A DNA stretch of 28,237 bases, taken from NCBI GenBank assembly GCA_049325415.1, contig JBMOLL010000137.1, forward strand, positions 1-28,237. The letters are read 5' to 3'. Below, one piece after another: positions 1-8,890 of the stretch (position 1 is the stretch's first letter; the number at the start of each line of letters is the position of its first letter). The position numbers were made by a program, and so were the translations under genes. Below the pieces are notes generated by a model. That model did no database searches, was not told the DNA's origin, and saw only the letters and a list, made by a program, of their open reading frames with translations. The stretch comes from JBMOLL01 sp049325415 (GTDB lineage: Bacteria; Bacteroidota; Bacteroidia; Bacteroidales; GCA-2748055).

Positions 1-37
1 GAACAGTAATCAATTTCAAACCTAAACTTTTAATTTT

Positions 38-727
38 ATGAAAAAAGGAGCTCATTTATTACAGTTGATCACCCGGGTGATTGTTGCTGCAGGAACCGTT
101 AGTCCTGCAGCAGCTCAGGATGAAGAGGGGGGTGTTTCCTTTGATGCAGGTGCTGATATTGTCAGCAACTACATCTTCAGGGGAACCAAGTTCGGAACAG
201 GACCGGCCATACAACCCGGAGTAACATTTACTGCCGGTAACTTCACGCTGGGAGGATGGGGTTCCTATTGTTTTGGAGGGACCGAAGCAGCCGAGTCGGA
301 CCTGTATGCCTCCTACGCCTTTGGCTTCGGCCTGACTGTAGGCATAACAGATTATTATTATCCCGATTTCAGCTATTTCGATTATTCGGCAGCAACCGGC
401 TCACATGCTTTTGAGCTGAACGTAGCTTACGAGATCAAGGGATTGTCGCTTGCAGCCAATTATGTACTGAATGAAGCCGGAAATGCCCTTACTACAGGTG
501 GAGACAAATACTTTGAACTTGGTTATTCCTTTCCTTCGGTGAGTCTTTTTGTGGGTGCCGGTGATGGATGGAACACCAGCGACGGCAGTTTTGCCGTATG
601 CAACGTCGGCATTTCCACTGAGAAAGAACTTGCGTTAAGCGAATCGTTTTCCCTTCCCGTCAGCGGGTCAGTCATATTTAATCCCGAAAGAGAAGTGCTT
701 TATGTTGTTGTCGGGGTTTCATTTTAA
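38..727 (+). CDS. TorF-type putative outer-membrane porin
   Basis: The 229-residue protein has a signal peptide (Lys-rich start, hydrophobic stretch, likely cleavage after the Ala-Ala-Ala-Gln region near residue 27). The mature part begins with FDAGADIVSNYIFRG and then GPAIQPG, the N-terminal signature of the TorF / gcw_chp putative porin family (TIGR02001). The rest alternates aromatic and small residues and ends in Phe (GVSF), as expected of an outer-membrane beta-barrel. Family members are thought to be small porins, but their substrate is poorly defined. The stop is 11 nt before glnK, so it is very probably co-transcribed with glnK and amtB; I infer a role in letting nitrogen compounds cross the outer membrane. 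The promoter must lie at or before the window edge, since only 37 nt precede the start. Family assignment is from motif recognition, not a search. Confidence 0.75.
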   Translation: MKKGAHLLQLITRVIVAAGTVSPAAAQDEEGGVSFDAGADIVSNYIFRGTKFGTGPAIQPGVTFTAGNFTLGGWGSYCFGGTEAAESDLYASYAFGFGLTVGITDYYYPDFSYFDYSAATGSHAFELNVAYEIKGLSLAANYVLNEAGNALTTGGDKYFELGYSFPSVSLFVGAGDGWNTSDGSFAVCNVGISTEKELALSESFSLPVSGSVIFNPEREVLYVVVGVSF

Positions 728-738
728 AAAATCAAACT

Positions 739-1092
739 ATGAAAAAAGTTGAAGCAATCATCAGAAAAACCAAGTTCGATGAAGTCAAGGAAGCCCTGCA
801 CGATGTTGGGATCGAATTCATCACCTTCTGGGATGTCAGGGGCGTCGGAAAACAGACCGAAGGTCGTGTCTACCGGGGTATCGCCTACGACACCAGCACC
901 ATTGAAAGGGTACTGATCACATTTGTGTGCCGCGAGAAATACCTGGATGTGGCCATAAAAACCCTGCTGAAATCTGCTAAAACAGGAGCTATCGGCGACG
1001 GAAAGATCTTCATCTCCGAGATATCGGATGCCTACCGTATCCGCACAGGGGAGCAGGGAGATAAAGCCATGTACCTGGAGGGAGAGGAGTAA
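739..1092 (+). CDS. glnK: P-II family nitrogen regulatory protein
   Basis: At 117 residues this is a normal-length P-II signalling protein. P-II trimers sense ATP/ADP and 2-oxoglutarate and block AmtB-type channels by inserting their T-loops. Visible hallmarks are the start MKKVEAIIRK, the T-loop segment GRVYRGIAY (residues 42-50), the nucleotide loop GAIGDGKIF (about 83-91) and the C-terminal signature RIRTGE. The tyrosine equivalent to the uridylylated Tyr51 of E. coli GlnB is present as Tyr50, because the T-loop is one residue shorter and has Trp31 before it. Whether it is modified cannot be told from the sequence. It sits 11 nt after the porin gene and 20 nt before the amtB ATG, the classic glnK-amtB pairing, so its main target is inferred to be the neighbouring transporter. 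Confidence 0.95.
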   Translation: MKKVEAIIRKTKFDEVKEALHDVGIEFITFWDVRGVGKQTEGRVYRGIAYDTSTIERVLITFVCREKYLDVAIKTLLKSAKTGAIGDGKIFISEISDAYRIRTGEQGDKAMYLEGEE

Positions 1093-1112
1093 TCATTTTA
1101 AAATTGACAATC

Positions 1113-2384
1113 ATGACTGACACATTAATGATAGCCGACAAGTTTGCCGGTATAGATACTGCATTTGCTGAATACGCCTATTCTGTTAACACCATATGGG
1201 TACTAATTGCTGCTGCACTGGTTTTCTTCATGCAGGCAGGCTTTGCGCTGGTGGAAGCAGGCTTTACACGCTCTAAAAACACCACCAATATACTCTTTAA
1301 AAACCTGATGGATTTTGTGATCGGGACCATCTCCTTCTGGCTGCTTGGATTTGGATTTATGTTCGGAGCCAAAAACGGCTTCTACGGAGGTTTCGATCTT
1401 TTCACCCAGCACAGCTATCGTACAGACATGCCTGATATGGCCTTTTTAATTTTCCAGACCGTGTTTGCCGCTACGGCAGCAACCATTGTATCGGGAGCCA
1501 TGGCAGAAAGGACCAAATTCAACGCCTACCTGATGTACAGCGCCGTTATCTCTCTAGTTATCTATCCCATCTCCGGACACTGGGCCTGGGGAGGCGGCTG
1601 GCTGAGCACCAGGGAGATCCCCTTCCACGACTTCGCCGGATCATCTGTCGTCCATATGGTTGGTGGTATGGCTTCCATGGTTGGGGCCGCCATTCTTGGC
1701 CCGCGAATCGGAAAATATGACAAAAACGGAAAAGCAAAAGCCATTCCCGGTCAGAGCATGACCCTGGCGACTCTCGGGGTATTCATCCTCTGGATCGGCT
1801 GGTTTGGTTTCAACCCGGGCTCGCAGCTGGCGGCTTCCGGAGAAACCAATGCCAAAGCCATCTCCCTGATTTTCGTTACAACCAACATCGCCGCTGCAGG
1901 TGGCGCACTTTCCACCATGACCTATATCTGGCTGAAATACAAAAAACCGGCCCTCAGCATGACCCTGAACGGTGCGCTTGCAGGCCTGGTGGCGATTACC
2001 GCCGGCTGCGATGCCGTAACCCCGGGCGGAGCACTGATCATTGGCATCCTGGCCGGGATCCTCGTCGTTCTTTCAGTGGAATTCTTTGATAAAATTGTAA
2101 AAATCGATGATCCCGTGGGAGCCATTTCCGTACACGGTGTCTGCGGAGCCTTCGGCACCCTGATGGTGGGATTCTTTTCCTCCAGCCAGGGCCTGCTGTA
2201 CGGAAACGGAAGCGGACTGCTGAAAACCCAGATGCTGGGAGTCGGCGCCATTGCCCTCTGGGCCATCGGTACTGCCACTGTGCTCTTTCTTGGGCTCCGT
2301 TATCTGAACGGGCTCAGAGTTGAGAAACAGATTGAAGAAGAAGGACTGGATGTCTATGAACATGGCGAAAGTGCCTATAACTAA
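1113..2384 (+). CDS. amtB: Ammonium transporter Amt/MEP
   Basis: A 423-residue inner-membrane channel of the Amt/Mep/Rh family that conducts ammonium into the cell. The two pore histidines are visible: His181 in SSVVHMVGG and His341 in AISVHGVCGAFG. The N-terminal segment with AGFALVEAGFTRSKN and roughly eleven hydrophobic spans fit the family. I start at the ATG at 1113; a TTG three codons upstream (1104) is also in frame but less likely. No cleaved signal peptide is obvious. It is the last gene of the porin-glnK-amtB operon and is followed 31 nt later by a strong intrinsic terminator. GlnK is expected to gate it when nitrogen is plentiful. Confidence 0.96.
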   Translation: MTDTLMIADKFAGIDTAFAEYAYSVNTIWVLIAAALVFFMQAGFALVEAGFTRSKNTTNILFKNLMDFVIGTISFWLLGFGFMFGAKNGFYGGFDLFTQHSYRTDMPDMAFLIFQTVFAATAATIVSGAMAERTKFNAYLMYSAVISLVIYPISGHWAWGGGWLSTREIPFHDFAGSSVVHMVGGMASMVGAAILGPRIGKYDKNGKAKAIPGQSMTLATLGVFILWIGWFGFNPGSQLAASGETNAKAISLIFVTTNIAAAGGALSTMTYIWLKYKKPALSMTLNGALAGLVAITAGCDAVTPGGALIIGILAGILVVLSVEFFDKIVKIDDPVGAISVHGVCGAFGTLMVGFFSSSQGLLYGNGSGLLKTQMLGVGAIALWAIGTATVLFLGLRYLNGLRVEKQIEEEGLDVYEHGESAYN

Positions 2385-2415
2385 CCCTTGCCATATATAT
2401 AATCCCTGAATGTTG

Positions 2416-2461
2416 ACCGCCCCTCATCCGGATTGACCCGGAAAAGGGGCGGTTTTTTTTT
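2416..2461 (+). terminator. Intrinsic terminator after amtB
   Basis: A perfect 9-bp stem (ACCGCCCCT at 2416-2424 with AGGGGCGGT at 2445-2453) encloses a 20-nt loop and runs straight into nine T residues (2453-2461). GC-rich stem plus T-run is a textbook rho-independent terminator and closes the porin-glnK-amtB operon. Confidence 0.93.
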
Positions 2462-2691
2462 GCAGATCCGGTTTTGCGGAATGATCCTTCCGATGATCAA
2501 ACATTACTCAAATGCAGGGACTGAATGCAAATTGCAAAGGAAATCCACCTTCTTTATCACCCGACTTATCAACAGGCAGTCCGGCAGAAAATCCTGTATT
2601 TAAAGCCATTCAGATTACTTCAATTATTACATTTTGTTATTTCCATCTTCTATTTTACTGATATTTTATAATTTTTTTGAAAGTTTCTCTG
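2462..2691. other. Non-coding gap between amtB terminator and gltB promoter
   Basis: About 230 nt with no convincing reading frame. The only structure noticed is a short inverted repeat, CGGAA at 2477-2481 with TTCCG at 2488-2492 around a 6-nt loop. The second half is very AT-rich and leads into the gltB promoter. Confidence 0.5.
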
Positions 2692-2720
2692 TTGATTTGT
2701 AATATTTATAGCTATATTTG
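2692..2720 (+). promoter_or_regulatory. Bacteroidota-type promoter for gltBD
   Basis: A perfect TAnnTTTG -7 element (TATATTTG, 2713-2720) lies 18 nt after a TTG (2692-2694) that can serve as the -33 element, within an AT-rich block. This matches the Bacteroidota primary sigma-factor consensus. Transcription should start around 2724-2728, 1-5 nt before the small ORF described next. Confidence 0.75.
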
Positions 2721-2728
2721 CAACGAAT

Positions 2729-2800
2729 ATGAAATCAGTTCCCAGTCATATTAAATCCCATCTTACCAGGATGATGAAAAGGATGCATCAGCCCGGGTGA
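2729..2800 (+). CDS. Possible 23-residue leader peptide upstream of gltB
   Basis: An ATG at 2729 opens a 23-codon frame ending in TGA at 2798-2800. The peptide is basic and rich in His (3), Met (4), Lys (3) and Ser (3); its C-terminal part reads MMKRMHQPG. It begins within a few nucleotides of the inferred transcription start, so translation would be nearly leaderless; a shorter version could start at the ATG-ATG at 2771. It lies between a good promoter and a strong terminator that precedes gltB, the layout of an attenuation leader. There is no run of Glu or Gln codons, so what it would sense is unknown. Translation is not proven; the same segment may be just the body of a short terminated RNA. 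Confidence 0.4.
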   Translation: MKSVPSHIKSHLTRMMKRMHQPG

Positions 2801-2824
2801 GAAAGGTATTTGATCGAAAGACAC

Positions 2825-2863
2825 AAGGCCGTTCTCATCTGCTAAGGGAGAACGGCCTTTTTT
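2825..2863 (+). terminator. Intrinsic terminator / candidate attenuator before gltB
   Basis: A perfect 12-bp stem (AAGGCCGTTCTC at 2825-2836 with GAGAACGGCCTT at 2848-2859), an 11-nt loop and a T-run to 2863. It sits downstream of the gltB promoter and only 33 nt before the likely gltB ATG, so read-through must be allowed or regulated for gltBD to be expressed. A weak alternative pairing is GAGAA at 2799-2803, overlapping the leader stop codon, with TTCTC at 2832-2836; this could act as an antiterminator, but it is only 5 bp. Confidence 0.85.
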
Positions 2864-2896
2864 GTGAATGAATTTAAACGTTTTCAGGAAAGAGAA

Positions 2897-5800
2897 ATGA
2901 AGAAGACAGCACGACCTTCAAGTGTGGGGATGTATCATCCGGACTTTGAGCATGATAACTGCGGCATTGGCTTTGTCGCTCATTTAAAGGGGAGAAAATC
3001 CCACTCAATTATCAGGCAGGGTCTGGAGATCCTGGAGAATATGACCCATCGCGGGGCAGAAGGAGCCGACAGCAAGACAGGTGACGGTGCCGGGGTTTTG
3101 ATACAGATCCCCCGCGACTTTTACCTGATCCAGGGTTATGCCCTTCCACCCGAGGGACAATTTGGTACCGGGCTGCTCTTTCTGCCGCAGGACCCATCGG
3201 AAGCACGGAAATGTGAAGAGCTCCTCGTTCAGGTCATCCTGGAAGAAGGAGTCAGACTGATAGGCTTCCGGGACGTGCCCCGCGACAACTCCACCCTGGG
3301 TGATATTGCCCGGTCGGTAGAACCGGAGATCCGCCAGATCCTTGTTGGAGCTGATCTTCCCCAGGACCAGCTGGAACGGAAGCTTTACATCATTCGCAAA
3401 CGGACTGAAAAACTGATCGGTAACTCGGACCTGCACCAAAAACATTTCTTTTACATACCCAGTCTTTCCACCCGTGTACTCATTTACAAGGGTATGTTTA
3501 CATCCGAACAGCTCGGGGAATATTATCTCGACCTTCAGGATGAACGTATGCAGAGTGCCATTGCCCTGGTGCACTCCCGCTTCAGCACCAATACCTTCCC
3601 GAGCTGGGACCTTGCCCAGCCCTTCAGGATGCTGGCCCACAACGGAGAGATCAATACCATCAAGGGCAACCGCTTCTGGATGCAGGCGAGGGAATCGATC
3701 CTTAAATCGGATAAACTGGGTGATCTGTCGAGGATCTATCCGGTTATTGAGCCAAACAAGAGCGATTCTGCCTCGCTGGATAACGTACTGGAATTCCTGA
3801 TCATGAGCGGAAAATCACTCCCCTATGCGATGTCGGTGCTCATTCCCGAATCGTTTAACGACAAAAACCCCATATCCCCCGAATTAAAAGCCTTTTACCA
3901 GTATCATTCCACATTTCTGGAGCCCTGGGACGGACCGGCTTCCCTGATCTTTTCCGATGGAAGGTATATCGGAGGAATGCTCGACCGGAACGGTCTCCGG
4001 CCCTCCCGCTACCTGATCACCAGCAACGACCTGATCGTCATGGGTTCCGAGACCGGGGTACAGCAGTTCCCTCCGTCCGAAATCATTGAAAAAGGCAGGT
4101 TGCGCCCGGGTAAAATGATGCTGGTTGATACACAGGAAGGTAAAATATACCGCGATGAGGAGCTGAAAGCCCGGCTGGCTACTGAACAGCCCTATCTGCA
4201 ATGGATCCAGAAAAACATGGTGAGCCTGGAGAAAATAGAAAGCGGTCAGACCGTCTCCCCTTCCCTTGGAAATGAATTCGGCCCTGTAATGACCTCCTTT
4301 AACTATTCAAGGGAGGATATCGACAAAATTATCAGCCCGATGGCAGCTAGTGGCAAAGAACCGATCGGATCCATGGGAAATGATGTCCCCCTGGCCGTGC
4401 TGTCGAAAAAACCCTATCGTTTATTTAACTATTTCCGGCAGTTATTTGCCCAGGTTACCAATCCCCCGATCGATCCCATCAGGGAAGAGCTGGTCATGTC
4501 GCTGTCGGGCTATATCGGTTCCCTCCAGAAGAATCTGCTTGATGAAACACCGGACCATGTTAAAATGGTGAAGTTTAAAAGCCCGGTGATAAACAATACC
4601 ACGTTTAGCATTGTTAAAAACCTGAGCTACAAGGGTTTCTCAAATGTTGTAATTCCCATCCTCTTCAAAGCATCCGGAGGAGCAGCAGCACTGGCACAGG
4701 CGGTGGAAGATATTTGCCGGGCTGCGGAGAAGGCAGTGGATGATGACAAGAATTATATTATTCTGTCGGACAGGGGAATCAGCGAGGAACTCGCTCCGAT
4801 TCCCTCTATTCTGATCGTTTCGGCGGTTCATCACCATCTGATCAACAAACGAAAAAGGATGCAGATTGATCTGGTTCTGGAATCAGCCGAGCCCAGGGAG
4901 GTCATGCATTTTGCACTGCTGTTCGGCTTCGGGGCAAGCATCATCAATCCTTACATGGCCTTTGCCGTGATCGATCAACTGGTAAAAGAAAAAGCCATTC
5001 AGCAGGATTATGAAAAGGCCGAGGAAAACTATATGCATTCCGTAAACAAAGGTCTGCTGAAGATCCTCTCCAAAATGGGCATCAGTACTCTGCGCAGTTA
5101 CCGGGCGGCACAGATCTTTGAGATCGTGGGGATCAGCCGGGAGGTTTCTGCCAGGTATTTTCCGGGCTGTGTATCCCGGATCGGCGGTATCGGGCTCGAA
5201 GAAATTGCCGAAGAAGTACTGATCCCGCATCGCCGGGCCTTCAGTCAGGAACAGCAACCCGAGATCCTTACCGAAGGGGTATATTCCTACAGGAAGTACG
5301 GGGAACATCATGCCTGGAACCCTGAATCCATCTCTCTGCTGCAGTGGAGCACCAGAACAAATGACTATGGCAAATTCAAGGAATTCAGCACAATAGTAAA
5401 TCGCGACAACTCCCGTCCGGGTTTTATCAGGGGGATGTTGCAGATCAAAAATGGGCAGGCCGTTCCTCTGGAAGAAGTGGAACCTGCTGAAAAAATCATG
5501 AAGCGTTTTGTGACCGGAGCCATGTCGTACGGTTCGATCAGCCGGGAGGCGCATGAAGCCATGGCCATTGCGATGAACCGTATCGGCGGGCGAAGCAATA
5601 CGGGTGAAGGCGGAGAGGATCCCGTCAGGTTCACCCCCCTGGAAAACGGGGACAGCACCCGCAGTGCCATAAAGCAGGTGGCGAGCGGCCGCTTTGGTGT
5701 AACCACCGAATACCTGGTAAATGCCGACGAGATCCAGATCAAGATCGCTCAGGGAGCCAAGCCGGGAGAAGGCGGACAGTTGCCTGGCCATAAAGTGGAC

Positions 5801-7432
5801 CAGATCATTGCACGGACGCGCTATTCCATCCCCGGGATCACCCTGATCTCCCCACCCCCGCACCACGATATTTATTCGATTGAGGACCTCGCTCAACTGA
5901 TCTTTGATCTTAAAAACGTCAATCCGCGGGCCCGGATCAGTGTCAAACTGGTGTCGGAGAGCGGAGTCGGCACCATCGCAGCCGGGGTGGCGAAGGCTTC
6001 GGCCGATCTGATCACGATCAGCGGCAGTGAAGGCGGAACGGGGGCCAGCCCGACCTCTTCGATCAAGCATGCCGGACTGCCACTGGAGATCGGCCTGACG
6101 GAAACACAGCAAACCCTGGTAATGAACAACCTCCGGGGCAAGGTCGTGCTGCAGGCCGACGGTCAGATGAAGACCGGGCTTGATGTTATGATGGCCGCCC
6201 TGATGGGAGCCGAGGAGTTCGGATTTGCCACAGGAGCTCTTGTAGTGCTCGGTTGCATCATGATGCGCAAATGCCACCTGAATACCTGCCCGGTGGGGGT
6301 TGCCACCCAGAATGCCGAACTGAGAAAGAAATTCCTCGGAAAAGCCGATTACCTTGTAAACTACTTCCGCTTCGTTGCGGAAGAGGTCAGGGAACTGCTC
6401 GCAGCATCAGGTTTCCGGACGATGGACGAGGCCATTGGAAGGGCCGACCTGCTCGAGGTGAACGAGGAGGTGAAGCACTGGAAGACAAAGAACATCGACC
6501 TGTCCGGTCTGCTTCATGTTCCTGCCGAAGCAGCTGTAAACCCGGTAAGAAAAACCGAGGATCAGCACCATAAGATTGAGGAGGTCATGGATCGTGAACT
6601 GATACGGCAGTCGGCCCGGGCCATTGAAAGCCAGGAGCCGGTGACCATTCATCATCCCATCAGGAACACCGACCGTACCGTTGGCGCCATGCTCTCCGGA
6701 AGCATTGCGGTAAAATACGGCAGCAAGGGATTGCCCGACGGAACGATCCGCTGCCGGTTTGCAGGGAGTGCAGGTCAGAGCTTCGGGGCTTTTCTTGCAG
6801 GCGGAGTGGAGTTTTACCTGGAAGGCGACAGCAACGATTACCTTGGCAAAGGTCTTTCGGGCGGCCGGATCATTGTCGTTCCTCCCCCGGGATCGGCTTT
6901 CGAATCCGATAAAAACATCATCATCGGCAATACGGTACTGTACGGTGCCACCTCGGGAGAAATCTATATTTCCGGGATCACAGGCGAACGTTTTGCCGTG
7001 CGCAACAGCGGAGCCACTGCCGTGGTGGAAGGTGCTGGAGATCATTGCTGTGAATACATGACCGGCGGACGGGTGGTGGTTCTTGGAACCACAGGGAAGA
7101 ATTTTGCCGCCGGGATGAGCGGAGGCATAGCCTATGTCCTCAACGAGAAAGGCGATTTCGACTATTACTGCAACATGGGCATGGTGGAACTGAGCCTCGT
7201 GGAAGATTACGGCGATGCCCGGGAACTGGCCGATCTGATCTCCCGCCACTATGAATTCACCGGTAGTAAGAAAGCCGAAAAGATCCTTCAGAACTGGAAC
7301 GAGTACCTGCCACGGTTCATTAAGGTCATCCCCTACGAGTACAAAAAGGTACTGCAGGAGCAGAAACTCGAAGAGCTGAGAAAAAAGATCGCCGAGGTGG
7401 AGACCGATGTGGAAATGAGCATCAGGGAATAG
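2897..7432 (+). CDS. gltB: Glutamate synthase, large subunit
   Basis: A protein of about 1511 residues, full length for the GOGAT large subunit, which hydrolyses glutamine and transfers the ammonia to 2-oxoglutarate to make glutamate. In order it shows the class II glutamine amidotransferase domain with catalytic Cys22 (HDNCGIGFVAHLKG, normally exposed by propeptide removal), the central domain, the FMN-binding synthase barrel (GEGGQLPGHKVD, ISGSEGGTGASP), the [3Fe-4S] cysteines Cys1120, Cys1126 and Cys1131 (Cx5Cx4C), and a Gly-rich GXGXG C-terminal domain. I prefer the ATG at 2897; an in-frame GTG at 2864 falls against the T-run of the upstream terminator. gltD follows after 34 nt. Expression is probably controlled by the leader and terminator upstream. 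Confidence 0.96.
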   Translation: MKKTARPSSVGMYHPDFEHDNCGIGFVAHLKGRKSHSIIRQGLEILENMTHRGAEGADSKTGDGAGVLIQIPRDFYLIQGYALPPEGQFGTGLLFLPQDPSEARKCEELLVQVILEEGVRLIGFRDVPRDNSTLGDIARSVEPEIRQILVGADLPQDQLERKLYIIRKRTEKLIGNSDLHQKHFFYIPSLSTRVLIYKGMFTSEQLGEYYLDLQDERMQSAIALVHSRFSTNTFPSWDLAQPFRMLAHNGEINTIKGNRFWMQARESILKSDKLGDLSRIYPVIEPNKSDSASLDNVLEFLIMSGKSLPYAMSVLIPESFNDKNPISPELKAFYQYHSTFLEPWDGPASLIFSDGRYIGGMLDRNGLRPSRYLITSNDLIVMGSETGVQQFPPSEIIEKGRLRPGKMMLVDTQEGKIYRDEELKARLATEQPYLQWIQKNMVSLEKIESGQTVSPSLGNEFGPVMTSFNYSREDIDKIISPMAASGKEPIGSMGNDVPLAVLSKKPYRLFNYFRQLFAQVTNPPIDPIREELVMSLSGYIGSLQKNLLDETPDHVKMVKFKSPVINNTTFSIVKNLSYKGFSNVVIPILFKASGGAAALAQAVEDICRAAEKAVDDDKNYIILSDRGISEELAPIPSILIVSAVHHHLINKRKRMQIDLVLESAEPREVMHFALLFGFGASIINPYMAFAVIDQLVKEKAIQQDYEKAEENYMHSVNKGLLKILSKMGISTLRSYRAAQIFEIVGISREVSARYFPGCVSRIGGIGLEEIAEEVLIPHRRAFSQEQQPEILTEGVYSYRKYGEHHAWNPESISLLQWSTRTNDYGKFKEFSTIVNRDNSRPGFIRGMLQIKNGQAVPLEEVEPAEKIMKRFVTGAMSYGSISREAHEAMAIAMNRIGGRSNTGEGGEDPVRFTPLENGDSTRSAIKQVASGRFGVTTEYLVNADEIQIKIAQGAKPGEGGQLPGHKVDQIIARTRYSIPGITLISPPPHHDIYSIEDLAQLIFDLKNVNPRARISVKLVSESGVGTIAAGVAKASADLITISGSEGGTGASPTSSIKHAGLPLEIGLTETQQTLVMNNLRGKVVLQADGQMKTGLDVMMAALMGAEEFGFATGALVVLGCIMMRKCHLNTCPVGVATQNAELRKKFLGKADYLVNYFRFVAEEVRELLAASGFRTMDEAIGRADLLEVNEEVKHWKTKNIDLSGLLHVPAEAAVNPVRKTEDQHHKIEEVMDRELIRQSARAIESQEPVTIHHPIRNTDRTVGAMLSGSIAVKYGSKGLPDGTIRCRFAGSAGQSFGAFLAGGVEFYLEGDSNDYLGKGLSGGRIIVVPPPGSAFESDKNIIIGNTVLYGATSGEIYISGITGERFAVRNSGATAVVEGAGDHCCEYMTGGRVVVLGTTGKNFAAGMSGGIAYVLNEKGDFDYYCNMGMVELSLVEDYGDARELADLISRHYEFTGSKKAEKILQNWNEYLPRFIKVIPYEYKKVLQEQKLEELRKKIAEVETDVEMSIRE

Positions 7433-7466
7433 TAGCAAATTTAACAACACGTAATTAGACTGCATT

Positions 7467-8888
7467 ATGGCTGATCCGACTGGATTTTTAAAGATAAAGC
7501 GCAAGGAAGCGGGTAACCGGCCGATCGATGAACGGATATCGGATTACGGGGAAGTGGAACAGACGCTCAATTCGGAAGACCGGATGCTCCAGGCCTCGCG
7601 CTGCATGGATTGCGGTATCCCCTTCTGCCACTGGGGCTGTCCTGTTGACAACCTCATCCCCGAATGGAATGATCTGCTCTACAAGGGCGACTGGCGGGGA
7701 GCCATCGAAAGGCTGCATGCCACGAATAATTTCCCCGAGTTCACGGGAAGGATCTGTCCGGCGCCCTGCGAACATTCGTGCGTGCTGAACATTGACAAAG
7801 AGCCGGTTACCATCAGGGAAAACGAGGTGGCCATCGTGGAAAAGGCCTTTGCCGAAGGCTATATCAAACCCCAGCCACCGCGGGTGAGAACCGGAAAAAA
7901 GGTGGCTGTGATCGGAAGCGGGCCGGCAGGTATGGCAGCAGCAGACCTGCTGAACAAGGCCGGGCACAGTGTCACCCTTTTTGAAAAAGATGAAAAAGCC
8001 GGGGGTCTGCTTCGTTTTGGCATTCCCGATTTTAAACTGAATAAAAAAGTCATCGACCGGCGTTTGAATCTCATGAAGGCAGAAGGAGTTGAAATCAGAA
8101 CCAATACGGAAGTCGGTAAGGATATCAGCGGAAAGGAGATCATGGAGCAGTTCGACGCGGTTTGCCTGACCATCGGTGCCATGCAGCCACGCGATCTCAG
8201 TGCTCCCGGAAGGGAACTCGACGGGATTCATTTTGCCATGGATTTCCTGACACAGCAGAACCGGTTAAACAGTGGGGTGAGCATAGCATACGACCAGCAG
8301 ATCTCTGCCCGCGGACGCAGGGTCCTGGTTATCGGGGGAGGTGACACCGGGTCCGACTGCGTGGGCACGTCCATCAGGCAGGGCGCTGAATCGGTCACCC
8401 AGATCGAGATCATGCCTGAACCCCCGCAGAACCGTTCAGCGGACAATCCCTGGCCTTATTATGCCTATGTAAAAAAGACCTCCACCTCGCATGAGGAAGG
8501 TTGCGTGCGGCGCTGGAGCCTTTCTACCCGGAGATTCACCGGACAGCAGATGCATGTGAATGGTGTGGAAGTGGAACAGGTCGAATGGAAAAAAGCCGAT
8601 GGACGTATGACCATGGAACCGGTCCCCGGAACCGTTGAGACCATCGAAGCAGATCTCGTTTTACTGGCCATGGGCTTCCTCCATCCCGTCCAGGAAGGTC
8701 TTCTGGCCGAGCTTGGAATCAGCACGGATGCACGACGCAATGTTCAGGTTAACAGCGCCATGGCAACAAATATCGATAAGGTGTTTGCCGCCGGTGATTC
8801 CGTCAGCGGAGCAAGCCTTGTGGTCAGGGCCATTGCTTCAGGAAGGAAGGTTGCTAAAAAGATCGATAGTTACCTGGAAAAGAACTGA
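7467..8888 (+). CDS. gltD: Glutamate synthase, small subunit
   Basis: A 473-residue flavoprotein that takes electrons from a pyridine nucleotide and passes them to GltB. The N-terminal region carries the cysteines of two [4Fe-4S] clusters (Cys46, 49, 54, 58 and Cys97, 101, 105). A first Rossmann fold with GSGPAG (residues 150-155) binds FAD and a second with GGGDTG (290-295) binds NAD(P)H; FAAGDSVSGASLV near the end is the usual FAD-contacting segment. The length is normal for the family. It is co-transcribed with gltB and converges on the histidine kinase gene, with 60 nt between the two stop codons. Confidence 0.95.
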   Translation: MADPTGFLKIKRKEAGNRPIDERISDYGEVEQTLNSEDRMLQASRCMDCGIPFCHWGCPVDNLIPEWNDLLYKGDWRGAIERLHATNNFPEFTGRICPAPCEHSCVLNIDKEPVTIRENEVAIVEKAFAEGYIKPQPPRVRTGKKVAVIGSGPAGMAAADLLNKAGHSVTLFEKDEKAGGLLRFGIPDFKLNKKVIDRRLNLMKAEGVEIRTNTEVGKDISGKEIMEQFDAVCLTIGAMQPRDLSAPGRELDGIHFAMDFLTQQNRLNSGVSIAYDQQISARGRRVLVIGGGDTGSDCVGTSIRQGAESVTQIEIMPEPPQNRSADNPWPYYAYVKKTSTSHEEGCVRRWSLSTRRFTGQQMHVNGVEVEQVEWKKADGRMTMEPVPGTVETIEADLVLLAMGFLHPVQEGLLAELGISTDARRNVQVNSAMATNIDKVFAAGDSVSGASLVVRAIASGRKVAKKIDSYLEKN

Positions 8889-8890
8889 CA

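Noticed and set aside
68..81. Perfect 14-bp palindrome ATCACCCGGGTGAT
   Set aside because: It lies inside the porin signal-peptide coding region, and one or two such palindromes are expected by chance in a window this size.
2864..2896. GTG start for gltB at 2864
   Set aside because: It abuts the terminator T-run, and the ATG at 2897 leaves a normal short propeptide before the catalytic Cys.
4883..7504. Long - strand frames opposite gltB (464 and 365 codons)
   Set aside because: They lie entirely opposite a clear, full-length gltB, carry no recognisable domain, and are typical antisense shadows of GC-rich coding sequence.
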